A stretch of DNA of 64,000 nt from Nostoc foliaceum FACHB-393 (lineage in GTDB: Bacteria; Cyanobacteriota; Cyanobacteriia; Cyanobacteriales; Nostocaceae). Numbering within the stretch: the first letter of the stretch is position 1; each line of letters opens with the position of its first letter. Below, piece after piece: positions 35,448 through 44,382 of this stretch. Where the stretch lies: NCBI RefSeq assembly GCF_014698505.1, contig NZ_JACJTD010000029.1:31218-95217 (forward strand), given 5' to 3'. Under the pieces are notes generated by a model that did not search any database, was not told where the DNA came from, and saw only the letters and a list, made by a program, of their open reading frames with translations. Position numbers and translations under genes: made by a program.

Positions 35448-36602
35448 TTATGCTGAGAGAGTTAAAATCTGTTCGACTATCTGAGAATTAATATCTTTGT
35501 ATTCGCCCAAAGCTACAGAACCACGCTTTTCAAACCGCTCAATAATTACAGGAATGGTATCTAGTCCAACACCGTAGTCAGACAAGCGAGTCTGTACACC
35601 GACGGACTCAAAGAAATTGCGAGTTTTAGCGATTGCTTCAGTAACCCGTGCTTCCTCACTACCATCGACAATCCCCCAAACTCGCTGGGCATACTGTAAG
35701 AGTTTTTGCCATTTGCGATCGCGCTTAATTGTCAAAGTGCTGGGTAGTACAATAGCCAAAGTTTGAGCATGATCCAAACCATGTAGTGCTGTCAATTCGT
35801 GCCCAATCATGTGGGTTGCCCAATCCTGGGGTACTCCTGCACCAATTAGCCCATTGAGTGCCAATGTCGCAGACCACATCACATTAGCCCGTGCATCGTA
35901 GTCTTGAGGATTAGCTAGGGTTTTTGGCCCCTCCTCAATCAGCGTTTTCAAGATTGATTCAGCCATCCGGTCTTGTAGTGGTGCATTAACTGGATAAGTC
36001 AAATACTGTTCCATCACATGGACGTAAGCATCAACAATTCCATTGCTAATTTGCCGCACAGGTAGGGAAAAAGTCGTTTCTGGGTCGAGAACAGAAAAAC
36101 GGGGAAATACCAAAGGGCTGCTGAAAGGTAGTTTTTCTTGAGTTTCCCACTTCGTGATAACCGAGTTCGTATTCATTTCCGAGCCGGTTGCAGGTAAAGT
36201 CAAAACTGTACCGAAGGGCACAGCTGCCTTTACAGGTGCGTTCTTTGCGAGGATGTCCCAAGGATCGCCAACAAAGGGAACCGCAGCTGCAATAAACTTA
36301 GTACCATCAAGAACTGAACCACCACCTACCGCAAGTAAAAAGTCTATGCCCTCATTCCGCACTATTTCAACCGCTTTCAGTAATGTTTCCAGGTGAGGAT
36401 TGGGTTCGATTCCACCAAACTCAACTACATTCCGTCCAGCCAACGCAGACTTCACCTGGTCATAGACGCCGTTAGTTTTAATGCTACCCCCACCGTAAGT
36501 AATGAGAATTTTGGCATCAGCAGGAATTTCAGCAGCAATATTGGCGATTTGACCTTTGCCAAAAAGGATTTTGACTGGGTTGTAAAAAACAAAATTTTCC
36601 AT
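35448..36602 (-). CDS. Iron-containing alcohol dehydrogenase (YqhD/BdhA type)
   Basis: 384 residues. NADPH motif ITYGGGSIK and VGGGSVLDGTKF; the metal ligands are in NGIVDAYVHVMEQYL (Asp and His) and in MIGHELTALHGLDHAQTLAI (two His). This matches the type III, YqhD-like group, which reduces short-chain and lipid-peroxidation aldehydes with NADPH. It converges with the nitroreductase gene and shares the theme of aldehyde detoxification with it. Confidence 0.93.
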   Translation of the reverse strand: MENFVFYNPVKILFGKGQIANIAAEIPADAKILITYGGGSIKTNGVYDQVKSALAGRNVVEFGGIEPNPHLETLLKAVEIVRNEGIDFLLAVGGGSVLDGTKFIAAAVPFVGDPWDILAKNAPVKAAVPFGTVLTLPATGSEMNTNSVITKWETQEKLPFSSPLVFPRFSVLDPETTFSLPVRQISNGIVDAYVHVMEQYLTYPVNAPLQDRMAESILKTLIEEGPKTLANPQDYDARANVMWSATLALNGLIGAGVPQDWATHMIGHELTALHGLDHAQTLAIVLPSTLTIKRDRKWQKLLQYAQRVWGIVDGSEEARVTEAIAKTRNFFESVGVQTRLSDYGVGLDTIPVIIERFEKRGSVALGEYKDINSQIVEQILTLSA

Positions 36603-36893
36603 GAGTAATTAGATTAGGGAATCAGATTTAACTTGAGTATTGTAATCACTTTTACGGCGTTGCCCAATTGCAGTATGAATCCAGATGTAGAGACGCAACA
36701 TATCTTTTCTACAAGGTTTTAAATTAACCGTATGGTGAATTACCCCTATTGTTATTAACTTTTAGGTATTTTTTTTAACAATCAGTCTTAAGAGTTTAAC
36801 CTGCTGCGGTATATTCTCCAGATGATCTAGTGATGTAAAATGCGAATACGTTGGACGTTTGCTCATGCTTACTTTTCGCTGCTCACTTACTAT
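36603..36893. other. Intergenic region upstream of the Fe dehydrogenase
   Basis: About 290 bases with no reading frame of note. It holds the promoter of the dehydrogenase and the 3' flank of the CadD-like gene. Confidence 0.4.
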
Positions 36894-37559
36894 TCAAAAA
36901 GTCGGCACCCAAGGTAGTAGAGTGAATGTACCTCGTTCATACATAATGAACAAACCCAAGCCAATTAACACAAAAGGTACGACAGCTTTACCGTAGCGAC
37001 TTAAAACATCAGCAATGGTAGGTTGACGGCTTAAAAAATAAGCGATCGCACACCAAACCCCTACCATGATAAAAAATATACTTAGAATTACTCCCAAGCT
37101 GGTAAGGTCGTGACCAGCGAACAAAGGGATATATATACTAATATTGTCACCACCATTAGCGATCGTTACTGCTGCTACTTTATAGGTTTGGGGATGCAAA
37201 ATACTCAAAATAAAAGATAATACCGGGTTAGTATGTGTGGACTGCCTGAAATTACTACTGACTGTCTGAACTGTTGTAGTTTCTTCTTTTCTAGATACTA
37301 ATTGTTGAATTCCAATTACTATTGGTAGCAGCCCTAGCAATCCTATCCATTCTCGCTGTACGACCAATCCACCAAAAAATCCTGGTAAGCTAGCGAAGAT
37401 AATAGCTGCAAAACCCAGATATTGACCGAGTAAGATATGCCGCCGCCGAAAATTAACATCTATCTGTGAAAAAAATATTAACAAGATAAGGATGTCATCT
37501 ATGTTAGTGGCTATGAAAGCAATTATCCCTTCACTGAAGGCTGTCCCTAGCTTACTCAT
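36894..37559 (-). CDS. CadD-like cadmium-resistance transporter
   Basis: 221 residues with five or six hydrophobic helices. Family hallmarks are the N-terminal FSEGIIAFIATNIDDILILLIFF (ATNIDD acidic motif), then HILLGQYLGF and ANGGDNISIYIPLFA with a second acidic motif. The CadD/LysE superfamily exports cations or small molecules; this branch is annotated as cadmium resistance, but the substrate here is inferred only. The middle loop is charged and not conserved. It stands alone. Confidence 0.88.
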   Translation of the reverse strand: MSKLGTAFSEGIIAFIATNIDDILILLIFFSQIDVNFRRRHILLGQYLGFAAIIFASLPGFFGGLVVQREWIGLLGLLPIVIGIQQLVSRKEETTTVQTVSSNFRQSTHTNPVLSFILSILHPQTYKVAAVTIANGGDNISIYIPLFAGHDLTSLGVILSIFFIMVGVWCAIAYFLSRQPTIADVLSRYGKAVVPFVLIGLGLFIMYERGTFTLLPWVPTF

Positions 37560-37653
37560 GCTGGATTTTTAGAATCTACGATTTACCACCATACCAAATT
37601 AATCTTCTGGCACAACTAAGCTTTAAAATAGACAAAGTAATTATTCAATGACA

Positions 37654-37679
37654 TGTATGGGCACGGCAGTGCCCATACA
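37654..37679. repeat. Dispersed GGGCAC-type palindrome, copy 4
   Basis: TGTATGGGCAC and GTGCCCATACA pair perfectly around GGCA. Related to the GTAGGGGC palindromes but with TATGGG at the base. Confidence 0.65.
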
Positions 37680-37816
37680 CCTCGTTTCTGCTTGATAACT
37701 TTGGTAAAAAATAATGTAAGTGTCGATGAAATTGGCGAAATTATAGTAGAAAACCCAGCCAATTTTAGATTTAGATTTAAGTAGGTAGACAGAATTAAAC
37801 ATCCAATAAAATTCTA

Positions 37817-37880
37817 GTTTGTAGTAAGTAATTTATCGATAAAAACAATAATTATCAGGACTAAAATCGTTACTACAAAC
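37817..37880. repeat. MITE-like repeat with GTTTGTAGTAA inverted ends, copy 1
   Basis: GTTTGTAGTAA at 37817-37827 is inverted as TTACTACAAAC at 37870-37880. The same termini bound a 57-bp element at 55982-56038. Confidence 0.7.
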
Positions 37881-37935
37881 TTTACTTTATTTACGCCTAG
37901 CTACTTAGATCAAAATCTAAAATTGGTATCTGGAA

Positions 37936-38898
37936 TCAAACTTTACTCAACCACTCATTCTCCTCTGGGTCTTTGAATAGTGAGGTACTGAGGTAGCGTT
38001 CGCCGAAGCTAGGCTGTACCATGACGATCAGGCGACCTGCATTTTCTGGCCGCTGTGCCACTTGAATAGCCGCATACAACGCAGCGCCAGTAGAAATGCC
38101 AGATAGCAATCCTTCTTCTTTTGCTAGACGACGGCTGTAAGCGATCGCTTCCTCATCCGTTACCTGAATCACTTCATCCACCAGTTCTGGACGGTAAATT
38201 GCTGGGACAAATCCCGCGCCGATACCCTGAATTTTGTGAGGCCCTGATTTACCGCCTGCTAATACTGGGCTGCTGCTTGGTTCAACTGCGATCGCTTGGA
38301 AACTCGGCTTCCGTTTTTTAATGACTTCTGCAACTCCCGTAATCGTCCCACCAGTACCCACTCCCGCTACGAGAATATCGACTTCTCCATCGGTATCATC
38401 CCAAATTTCTTCTGCTGTGGTTTCGGCGTGAACTTTCGGGTTAGCCGGGTTGCGGAACTGCTGTAACATATAAGCATTGGGCGTTTGAGCTAAAATCTGC
38501 TCTGCACGACCGATCGCCCCTCGCATTCCTTCTACCCCTGGCGTTAACTCTAGTTGAGCGCCATAAGCTTTGAGCATGGAGCGTCTTTCCTGGCTCATTG
38601 TGTCAGGCATCGTTAGAATAAGATGGTACCCCTTGGCGGCCGCTACCATCGCCAGCGCAATTCCTGTATTTCCGGAAGTCGGCTCCACTAAAACGGTTTT
38701 TCCAGGGTGAATTAAGCCTGCTTCCTCCGCCACTTCCACCATACTCGCACCAATCCGGTCTTTCACAGAAGATGCTGGATTCATGCTTTCTAGCTTCACC
38801 ACAATCCGAGCAACCGCTCCTGAAGCTTGGGGAATCTTGTTTAATTGAACTAAAGGAGTTCGTCCGATTAACTCTGTGATATCTTTCGCTATCCGCAT
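37936..38898 (-). CDS. cysK: Cysteine synthase (O-acetylserine sulfhydrylase)
   Basis: 320 residues, fold-type II PLP enzyme. The PLP lysine is Lys 46 in PASSVKDRIG; SGNTG (75-79) grips the substrate carboxylate; GTGGTITGV binds the cofactor phosphate. The end of the protein is longer than the shortest CysK forms but ordinary for cyanobacteria. It combines O-acetylserine with sulfide. The gene follows the Rrf2 regulator by 18 bases on the same strand and lies opposite cysE, whose product makes O-acetylserine. Confidence 0.95.
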   Translation of the reverse strand: MRIAKDITELIGRTPLVQLNKIPQASGAVARIVVKLESMNPASSVKDRIGASMVEVAEEAGLIHPGKTVLVEPTSGNTGIALAMVAAAKGYHLILTMPDTMSQERRSMLKAYGAQLELTPGVEGMRGAIGRAEQILAQTPNAYMLQQFRNPANPKVHAETTAEEIWDDTDGEVDILVAGVGTGGTITGVAEVIKKRKPSFQAIAVEPSSSPVLAGGKSGPHKIQGIGAGFVPAIYRPELVDEVIQVTDEEAIAYSRRLAKEEGLLSGISTGAALYAAIQVAQRPENAGRLIVMVQPSFGERYLSTSLFKDPEENEWLSKV

Positions 38899-38916
38899 AT
38901 GATTACTCCTTGGTGA

Positions 38917-39348
38917 CTAAATATAATACATGGGACTTTGCTGGGCGCGAGTTTCCCTTTCCTGGCACAAGTCTTGGAGTGTATAGCGATCCAAAACTTC
39001 AATTGAAGCAGCGTTGGCTTGCTCCCAAACTTTATAAACCAGAGTCTTTTCCAGAGTCGGAGAGTCAGAGGGATCTTTCTCTTTCCGCTCACCTTCTACC
39101 AAAGTGACAATTTCTAGCATTGTGATCTGCCAAGGTTCACGAACTAAAACGAAACCTCCTTTAGAGCCACGTTGACTCTGCACCAAACCAGCACGCCGGA
39201 GGTTGGTCAAAATTTGTTCCAGATAGCGCTCAGGTATGGGTTGCTTGGCAGTGATCTCACTCATGGTTAGAGGAAGTTTTTTCCCGTGGTGGCTTGCCAG
39301 TTCTAAGAGTGCTAGCAGTGCATATTCCACTTTGGAAGACAGATCCAA
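38917..39348 (-). CDS. Rrf2-family transcriptional regulator (CymR-like position)
   Basis: 143 residues if started at the TTG 39348, which gives LDLSSKVEYALLALLELA, the normal family start; the frame is open to an ATG at 39486 but the extra 46 residues are not family-like. Winged helix: MSEITAKQPIPERYLEQILT and GLVQSQRGSKGGFVL. There are no Fe-S cysteines in the usual triad, only one Cys in the C-terminal part (LQDLCQERE). By analogy with CymR of Firmicutes, an Rrf2 regulator next to cysK suggests control of cysteine synthesis; CymR senses OAS through CysK. Confidence 0.85.
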   Translation of the reverse strand: MDLSSKVEYALLALLELASHHGKKLPLTMSEITAKQPIPERYLEQILTNLRRAGLVQSQRGSKGGFVLVREPWQITMLEIVTLVEGERKEKDPSDSPTLEKTLVYKVWEQANAASIEVLDRYTLQDLCQERETRAQQSPMYYI

Positions 39349-39613
39349 AAGAGCGTAGTTTTGGCTATTCAAGACTGTACTCAATATACTACGGTGAATC
39401 GGGAGACTTATCGCAGTTTGTACGAAATTAATTTTTCTCAAAGTGTGGAATGTGATAGCATCCCACTTAATTACCCACAAAAGCACTCTACACTACCGAC
39501 TTACCGTAGATTGTATCTTACACAATTCCCATGAATGACTCGATCTTTTTATGGGAATTATCCTGAGTTTCTGTTTTCAGAGCCTCACCTACCAACGAAA
39601 ACCTCAACAGAGT

Positions 39614-40339
39614 ATGCTACTAACTGATTTGCGAACCATTTTTGAGCGTGACCCAGCAGCCCGTAACTGGCTAGAAGTATTGTTCTGTTATCCTGGATTC
39701 CAAGCATTAGTGTTTCATCGATTGGCACACTGGCTACATAAAATTGGAATTCCCTTCATACCTCGGTTGATCTCCCATATTAGTAGGTTTCTAACTGGGA
39801 TTGAAATCCATCCTGGGGCATTAATTGGCCAGGGAGTGTTTATAGACCACGGTATGGGAGTTGTAATTGGTGAGACAGCGATCGTGGGTGACCATGCTCT
39901 AATTTATCAAGGTGTCACCCTTGGCGGAACTGGGAAAGAAAGCGGCAAACGTCATCCAACTTTAGGCTCTCATGTAGTTGTGGGAGCGGGTGCAAAGGTA
40001 TTGGGAAATATTCAAATTGGCGATCGCGTCCGTATTGGAGCCGGTTCTGTGGTGCTACGAAATGTGCCCAGTAACACTACTGTAGTCGGGATTCCAGGGC
40101 GCGTAACTCGTCAGAACAACTTGTCTAGCAATGTTCTGGATCATGATAAAGTACGCGACGTAGAAGCTGAAGTCATCCGCGCTCTATTTGAACGCGTCAA
40201 GGCTCTAGAGAAACAGTTCGAGCAGTTGGAACAATCAAGTTTGTCCCCAACTGAGCTTGGCGACGAACTAACCGACGACCCTAAGAGCAATAATTCTGAT
40301 GGAATGATTGAAGATTTTCTTGATGGTGCAGGAATTTAA
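39614..40339 (+). CDS. cysE: Serine O-acetyltransferase
   Basis: 241 residues from the ATG at 39614 (MLLTDLRTIFERDPAARNWL), the family's normal start; an ATG at 39551 would add 21 residues. The N-terminal helical part is followed by a left-handed beta-helix of hexapeptides: GIEIHPGALIGQGVFIDHGM, then GETAIVGDHALIYQGVTLGG and GAKVLGNIQIGDRVRIGAGS. His in FIDHGMGVVIGET is catalytic. The last 60 residues are a coiled, acidic tail (LFERVKALEKQFEQLEQ). Divergent from the Rrf2-cysK pair; likely co-regulated. Confidence 0.94.
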   Translation: MLLTDLRTIFERDPAARNWLEVLFCYPGFQALVFHRLAHWLHKIGIPFIPRLISHISRFLTGIEIHPGALIGQGVFIDHGMGVVIGETAIVGDHALIYQGVTLGGTGKESGKRHPTLGSHVVVGAGAKVLGNIQIGDRVRIGAGSVVLRNVPSNTTVVGIPGRVTRQNNLSSNVLDHDKVRDVEAEVIRALFERVKALEKQFEQLEQSSLSPTELGDELTDDPKSNNSDGMIEDFLDGAGI

Positions 40340-40352
40340 GGAATGGGGCATT

Positions 40353-40401
40353 GGGGACAAGGGGAAGGGAAAGACTCTAACTTTTGTCACCTTGTCTCCC
40401 C
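40353..40401. terminator. Imperfect hairpin after cysE
   Basis: GGGGACAAGG pairs with CCTTGTCTCCCC with a two-base bulge, 14 bases after the cysE stop, followed by CTGTTCCCCTCTTTAAAAAT. Plausible terminator, though the sequence type also occurs in repeats. Confidence 0.4.
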
Positions 40402-40492
40402 TGTTCCCCTCTTTAAAAATACCCATAGGTTCTTAGAACCTGATATAAATATAATACTACGGTTAATTTATCGGAGAACAGTTTTATATATC

Positions 40493-41083
40493 ATGGTGTC
40501 TTTGTACACAAGCTTATCTAATTTAGCCAGTAATAATACTAAGCAATTTTTTGCCCGTAGGTCATTTCTACCAGAGCATCAAAACGGACTCTGGAAAATT
40601 GAAACGGGTTTTGTCAGGACTTTTACCTATCTAGAAGATGGTACAACTGTTGCTCTGGGATTGTGGGGGCCTGGAGATATCGTTGGTAAGGCTTTGTCAA
40701 AATTAGAACCTTATCAAATGGAATGCCTAACTAAAGTGGAGGCAACAGTCTTACCTTTAGAGGAATGGACTCAACTAACAGAAACTCTACTTATCCATAT
40801 CCAACAGGCTCAAGAATTGATGGTTATTCGTAGCCATAAAAAAGTCGATACTATGCTGATCAAGTTGTTGGCGTGGTTATCCAAAAAGTTTGGTTCAGAA
40901 GTTGAGAAGGGACGTTTAATAGATATGCGTCTGACTCATGAAGACTTGGCAGAAATGCTCGGTTCGACTCGTGTGACTATTACTCGTGTTCTTGGGCAGT
41001 TTGAGCAAGAGGGCTTAATTGATCGTCTCTCCCTGCATCGAATTGTGGTGCGAGAAGAAGAAATTTGGTATTACGAAATTTAG
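40493..41083 (+). CDS. Crp/Fnr-family transcriptional regulator, CysR-like
   Basis: 196 residues from the ATG at 40493 (a GGAG lies 17 bases upstream, rather far). A shortened cyclic-nucleotide-type beta-roll (GLWKIETGFVRTFTYLEDG, LGLWGPGDIVGKAL) leads through the dimer helix to the HTH DMRLTHEDLAEMLGSTRVTI followed by TRVLGQFEQEGLI. The small effector domain and position among sulfur genes recall CysR of Synechococcus, which activates sulfate permease genes. The effector is unknown. It follows cysE by about 150 bases. Confidence 0.85.
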   Translation: MVSLYTSLSNLASNNTKQFFARRSFLPEHQNGLWKIETGFVRTFTYLEDGTTVALGLWGPGDIVGKALSKLEPYQMECLTKVEATVLPLEEWTQLTETLLIHIQQAQELMVIRSHKKVDTMLIKLLAWLSKKFGSEVEKGRLIDMRLTHEDLAEMLGSTRVTITRVLGQFEQEGLIDRLSLHRIVVREEEIWYYEI

Positions 41084-41239
41084 ATTATTTCAGCAAAACC
41101 AGCCATCACCGTCAGCATTCGGCTTGCCCATCTGAGTGACTTGGCTTTTACCTAAACTGAAGAAACCAGTGATAATCTGGTTTGGGAATTGGTTTGATGA
41201 TTATTTAATGCTGCCATTGGATAGTGACTATTTTATTAA

Positions 41240-41905
41240 TTAGCGTAGGCGTAGCCCGTCGTAGACATCGCTATAAACGCTAGACAAATCCAACCAAATC
41301 GGTAGCCCCAGTTTTTCTAAATAACTCAGGCTAGAGTGTAGTTGCTTTGTTCTCCCCCACAAATCCAAATCAAACCAGCCGTCATCTTCCGTATCGGGTT
41401 GAAGTACTGCACTGGTAATATTGACTGTTAATCCATAACGAGAAACTAACTCGGAAATCACGGGTTCTTCGTAATAAGATTTTAAGACGCACAGTTGCAA
41501 GCGCAATCGATTAGTTTGACCTAGAGAAATCCATTGCTGAAATTGTTCTTGCCATTGATTTGTCAGCCATGCAGAGTTCTTGGGACTCAATTTGCTAGCT
41601 GGATGTGGGAAAGTTAAAGAGTCTTGGTTGAGTTGAATATGGTTTGTGATCGCTAGTTGCAGCAAATTCACTCCCAATTCTTGCAAGTAAGATAGGCTAT
41701 CTGTCAGTTTTTGAGGGTTTCCCGAAAGTTCCAAATCAAACCAGCCATCGCTGTTACTGTCTGATGTGAGGGATGCAGCTTTGATATTGACGGTTAAACC
41801 ATAACGAGACACCAACCGGGAAATTACAGGTTGCCTCTGATACTGCTGAGGCACGAGAATTCGGCTGTGAACTGAAGCAGGTTCTACAGATTTACTCTGA
41901 GACAT
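41240..41905 (-). CDS. Protein with two tandem NIL domains
   Basis: 221 residues. The NIL-type core appears twice, at about residues 17-90 and 140-212: each starts with a basic strand, then QPVISRLVSRYGLTVNI or EPVISELVSRYGLTVNI, then DGWFDLEL or DGWFDLDL. NIL domains are ferredoxin-like folds usually found at the C-terminus of MetN-type ABC ATPases, where they bind the amino acid. Here they stand alone beside sulfate-transport genes. The last nine codons and nearly the stop come from the 29-bp dispersed repeat at 41243-41271. Confidence 0.88.
   Translation of the reverse strand: MSQSKSVEPASVHSRILVPQQYQRQPVISRLVSRYGLTVNIKAASLTSDSNSDGWFDLELSGNPQKLTDSLSYLQELGVNLLQLAITNHIQLNQDSLTFPHPASKLSPKNSAWLTNQWQEQFQQWISLGQTNRLRLQLCVLKSYYEEPVISELVSRYGLTVNITSAVLQPDTEDDGWFDLDLWGRTKQLHSSLSYLEKLGLPIWLDLSSVYSDVYDGLRLR
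41243..41271. repeat. 29-bp dispersed repeat, exact copy in minus orientation
   Basis: Reverse complement of the 29-bp unit GCGATGTCTACGACGG...CCTACGC found at 57454-57482; identical in all 29 positions. It codes the final DVYDGLRLR of the tandem-NIL protein. Confidence 0.9.
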
Positions 41906-42182
41906 CAGATTAATTCCTAATAACGATGCCTAGGTTGGGCTGCGCCTACGCACTTTTTGGGTTTGGCAGAGAATTTTGCTCCCTGCAACTCAACTGTGAC
42001 TGGTTGAATATTAGCCTCATAGAGATTTTCATATTTCTAGTTTTTACTAAATTACGATAACTCTACCGACTTAAAGTATTTACTTCTTATGTAAAGGACA
42101 ATCTCACAAAGTACACAAAAAAGCAAACAGTAAATTCACGTAAGTTAGGATCAATTGTGGAGTACTTTAACGCCAAAGATAT

Positions 42183-42212
42183 GAGGGCGTGCAGCTAACT
42201 GTACGCCCCTAC
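42183..42212. repeat. Dispersed GTAGGGGC-type palindrome, copy 5
   Basis: GAGGGCGTGCAG and CTGTACGCCCCTAC form an imperfect palindrome around CTAA, about 20 bases beyond the single-NIL gene stop; may double as its terminator. Confidence 0.6.
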
Positions 42213-42230
42213 CATGTGTTGATATAACTT

Positions 42231-42497
42231 TTACCAATCAGTTGCTTTAGTGTCATCCCAGACTTCCAACTCCAAGTCATGGAGATAAGTTAGTCCACTC
42301 TGAATTTGTGCATCTGTTCCTTGTAGTTCAAGATCAAACCAACCATCACCGACAGCATTAGCTCCCAAAATAGCTGCCGTGATATTCACAGTCAGTCCAT
42401 AGTCAGACACCAGGCGAGAAATTACAGGTTCCTGATGATAGTCTTTGGGAATTTTTAGTCGAATTCGTTTATTGGTAAGTGTATTGTCACTAGTCAT
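42231..42497 (-). CDS. Single NIL-domain protein
   Basis: 88 residues from the ATG at 42497. One NIL domain: RIRLKIPKDYHQEPVISRLV, then SDYGLTVNITAAILG and DGWFDLELQG, closely like each half of the two-domain protein downstream. It follows cysW by about 115 bases on the same strand. A role as a small ligand sensor or accessory subunit of the sulfate transporter is inference from context; there is no known function for isolated NIL proteins here. Confidence 0.87.
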   Translation of the reverse strand: MTSDNTLTNKRIRLKIPKDYHQEPVISRLVSDYGLTVNITAAILGANAVGDGWFDLELQGTDAQIQSGLTYLHDLELEVWDDTKATDW

Positions 42498-42612
42498 GAT
42501 TGTCACCATCAAGGGGATTGGGGGCTGGAGGGCAAAGGAGAATAATTAATAACCGTTGGGCTGACGCTCACGGCGAAAGCCAATGCCCAATGTTCCATGC
42601 CCCATACCTAAC

Positions 42613-43488
42613 CTATTCAACATCTTTAATGCGGGTTTTGCGTTCCAGAATTTCCTTGAGTACCAAGGTTACTACTGCTAGCAATGCTAACAGTACAGCC
42701 GCAGAGAAAGCAGCTTCGGTTTCATATTGTTTGTAAGCGTCTTCTACAAACAGTGGTAGGCTCTGGGTTTGGTCAGCAATGTTGCCAGATACCACCGAAA
42801 CCGCCCCGAATTCACCCATTGCTCTGGCATTGGTCAAAATTAAACCGTAGAGTAAGCCCCAACGGATACTGGGCAGGGTAACGCGCCAAAATATCTGCCA
42901 ATCTTTCGCACCTAAAGTTCTAGCAGCTTCCTCTTGATCCTTGCCAAATTCCTCCAAAACAGGAATTACTTCCCGCGCCACAAAGGGCATACTCACGAAG
43001 GCTGTAGCCAGCAACATGCCTGGAAAGGCAAAGATAATCTTGATATCAAGTGCCTGAAGCCAAGGGCCAAACCACCCATTACGTCCATAGAGGAGCACAA
43101 TCATTAATCCAGCAACTACGGGCGAGATGGAAAAGGGCAAGTCAATAATGCTCAAAACTATGGCGCGTCCAGGGAATTTATGACGAGCGATCGCCCAAGC
43201 TGCACATAAACCAAATACTGTGTTTAAAGGTAGAGAAATCAAGGCCAGTAAAAGCGTTAGCCAAGCTGCATGGAGAAAGGCTGGTCGCGTCAGGTTGGAC
43301 AGAAACGGCCCAACTCCTTTGCTGAAGGCTTGGACAAAAACGTTAATTGCCGGGATGTATTGAACTAAAGCTAAATAGGCGATCGCTATACCAATTAAAA
43401 CTATTGGCACCCAACTTTTCTGCTCTTTAGGCTTGGCTGTATGTGTATCAGATGCAGATGAGTGAAAACTTGGCTTATCTAGTGTCAT
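42613..43488 (-). CDS. cysW: Sulfate ABC transporter permease CysW
   Basis: 291 residues, six membrane spans. The EAA loop, docking site for the ATPase, reads EEAARTLGAKDWQIFWRVTLP. Typical family end: LPLFVEDAYKQYETEAAFSA followed by a last helix and a basic tail. An N-terminal 25-residue extension is rich in His and Ser. Forms the channel with CysT. It overlaps the end of cysT by 14 bases, which indicates translational coupling. Confidence 0.94.
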   Translation of the reverse strand: MTLDKPSFHSSASDTHTAKPKEQKSWVPIVLIGIAIAYLALVQYIPAINVFVQAFSKGVGPFLSNLTRPAFLHAAWLTLLLALISLPLNTVFGLCAAWAIARHKFPGRAIVLSIIDLPFSISPVVAGLMIVLLYGRNGWFGPWLQALDIKIIFAFPGMLLATAFVSMPFVAREVIPVLEEFGKDQEEAARTLGAKDWQIFWRVTLPSIRWGLLYGLILTNARAMGEFGAVSVVSGNIADQTQSLPLFVEDAYKQYETEAAFSAAVLLALLAVVTLVLKEILERKTRIKDVE

Positions 43489-44335
43489 ATCGCCTTGCCC
43501 ATGCTTGTAAGAAATTAATTGCCAATAGCAGTACCAAGGAAATTGATAGTAAAACTATGCCAATTACTGTTGCACCAGAATAGTCATACTGCTCTAGCCG
43601 TTGAAAAATCAGCACAGGTGCGATCAAATCTTGATAGGGCGTATTGGAAGAGATAATCACAGTTGATCCATATTCCCCAACTGCACGGGAAAAACCCAAG
43701 GCAACACCAGTTAAAATTGTCGGAAATAAAGGTGGCAAAATCACTTTCCAGAAGGTCTGCCATTGAGAAGCACCTAGACACCAAGCGGCTTCTTCAATTT
43801 CATGTTCCATTTCCTGAAGTACGGGTTGCACAGTTCTCACAATAAAAGGTAGTGAGATAAATATCATTGCTACCGCTACTCCCGTCCGGCTGAACGATAC
43901 CTTAATACCTAGAGGTGCTAGCAGCGAACCTATCCAGCCATTATTGCTGTAAACTGTTGCCAGTGTTAACCCTGCTACCGAAGTTGGTAGGGCAAAAGGT
44001 AAATCCACTGTCGCGTCAATCAAGCGTTTTAAGGGAAAGTCGTAGCGAACCAGAACCCATGCAATGAGAGTACCAAAAATGCCATTAAGGAAGGCAGCAA
44101 ATAGTGCTGTAACAAAAGTGACATTATATGTAGCTAATGCAATATCACTAGTTGCGATCGCCCAAAATCTTGCCGGTGGTTCCGTACTTGCTTTCAGAAA
44201 CATGGCAACTATGGGAATAAACAACATCACCGTCAGGTATCCTATGGTGATTCGCCAAGTCCAGGGAACCCGCCCCAATCTCTTCCAGAATGGTGTTTTG
44301 CGTTCAACTTCCAAAGAAGGAGATACAGTAGTCAT
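43475..44335 (-). CDS. cysT: Sulfate ABC transporter permease CysT (CysU)
   Basis: 286 residues from the ATG at 44335. Six membrane spans; EAA loop EEAAWCLGASQWQTFWKVIL; family motifs DLPFALPTSVAGLTLATVY and GEYGSTVIISSNTPYQDLIA. Second gene of the sbpA-cysT-cysW series; a repeat element of about 165 bases lies between sbpA and cysT, so they may be separate transcripts or read through. The ATP-binding subunit CysA is not in the window. Confidence 0.94.
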   Translation of the reverse strand: MTTVSPSLEVERKTPFWKRLGRVPWTWRITIGYLTVMLFIPIVAMFLKASTEPPARFWAIATSDIALATYNVTFVTALFAAFLNGIFGTLIAWVLVRYDFPLKRLIDATVDLPFALPTSVAGLTLATVYSNNGWIGSLLAPLGIKVSFSRTGVAVAMIFISLPFIVRTVQPVLQEMEHEIEEAAWCLGASQWQTFWKVILPPLFPTILTGVALGFSRAVGEYGSTVIISSNTPYQDLIAPVLIFQRLEQYDYSGATVIGIVLLSISLVLLLAINFLQAWARRYDTR

Positions 44336-44382
44336 AGTCAAAAATTCAAAGTTTAAAATTCAAAAGAAGTTTTTTGTCAACA

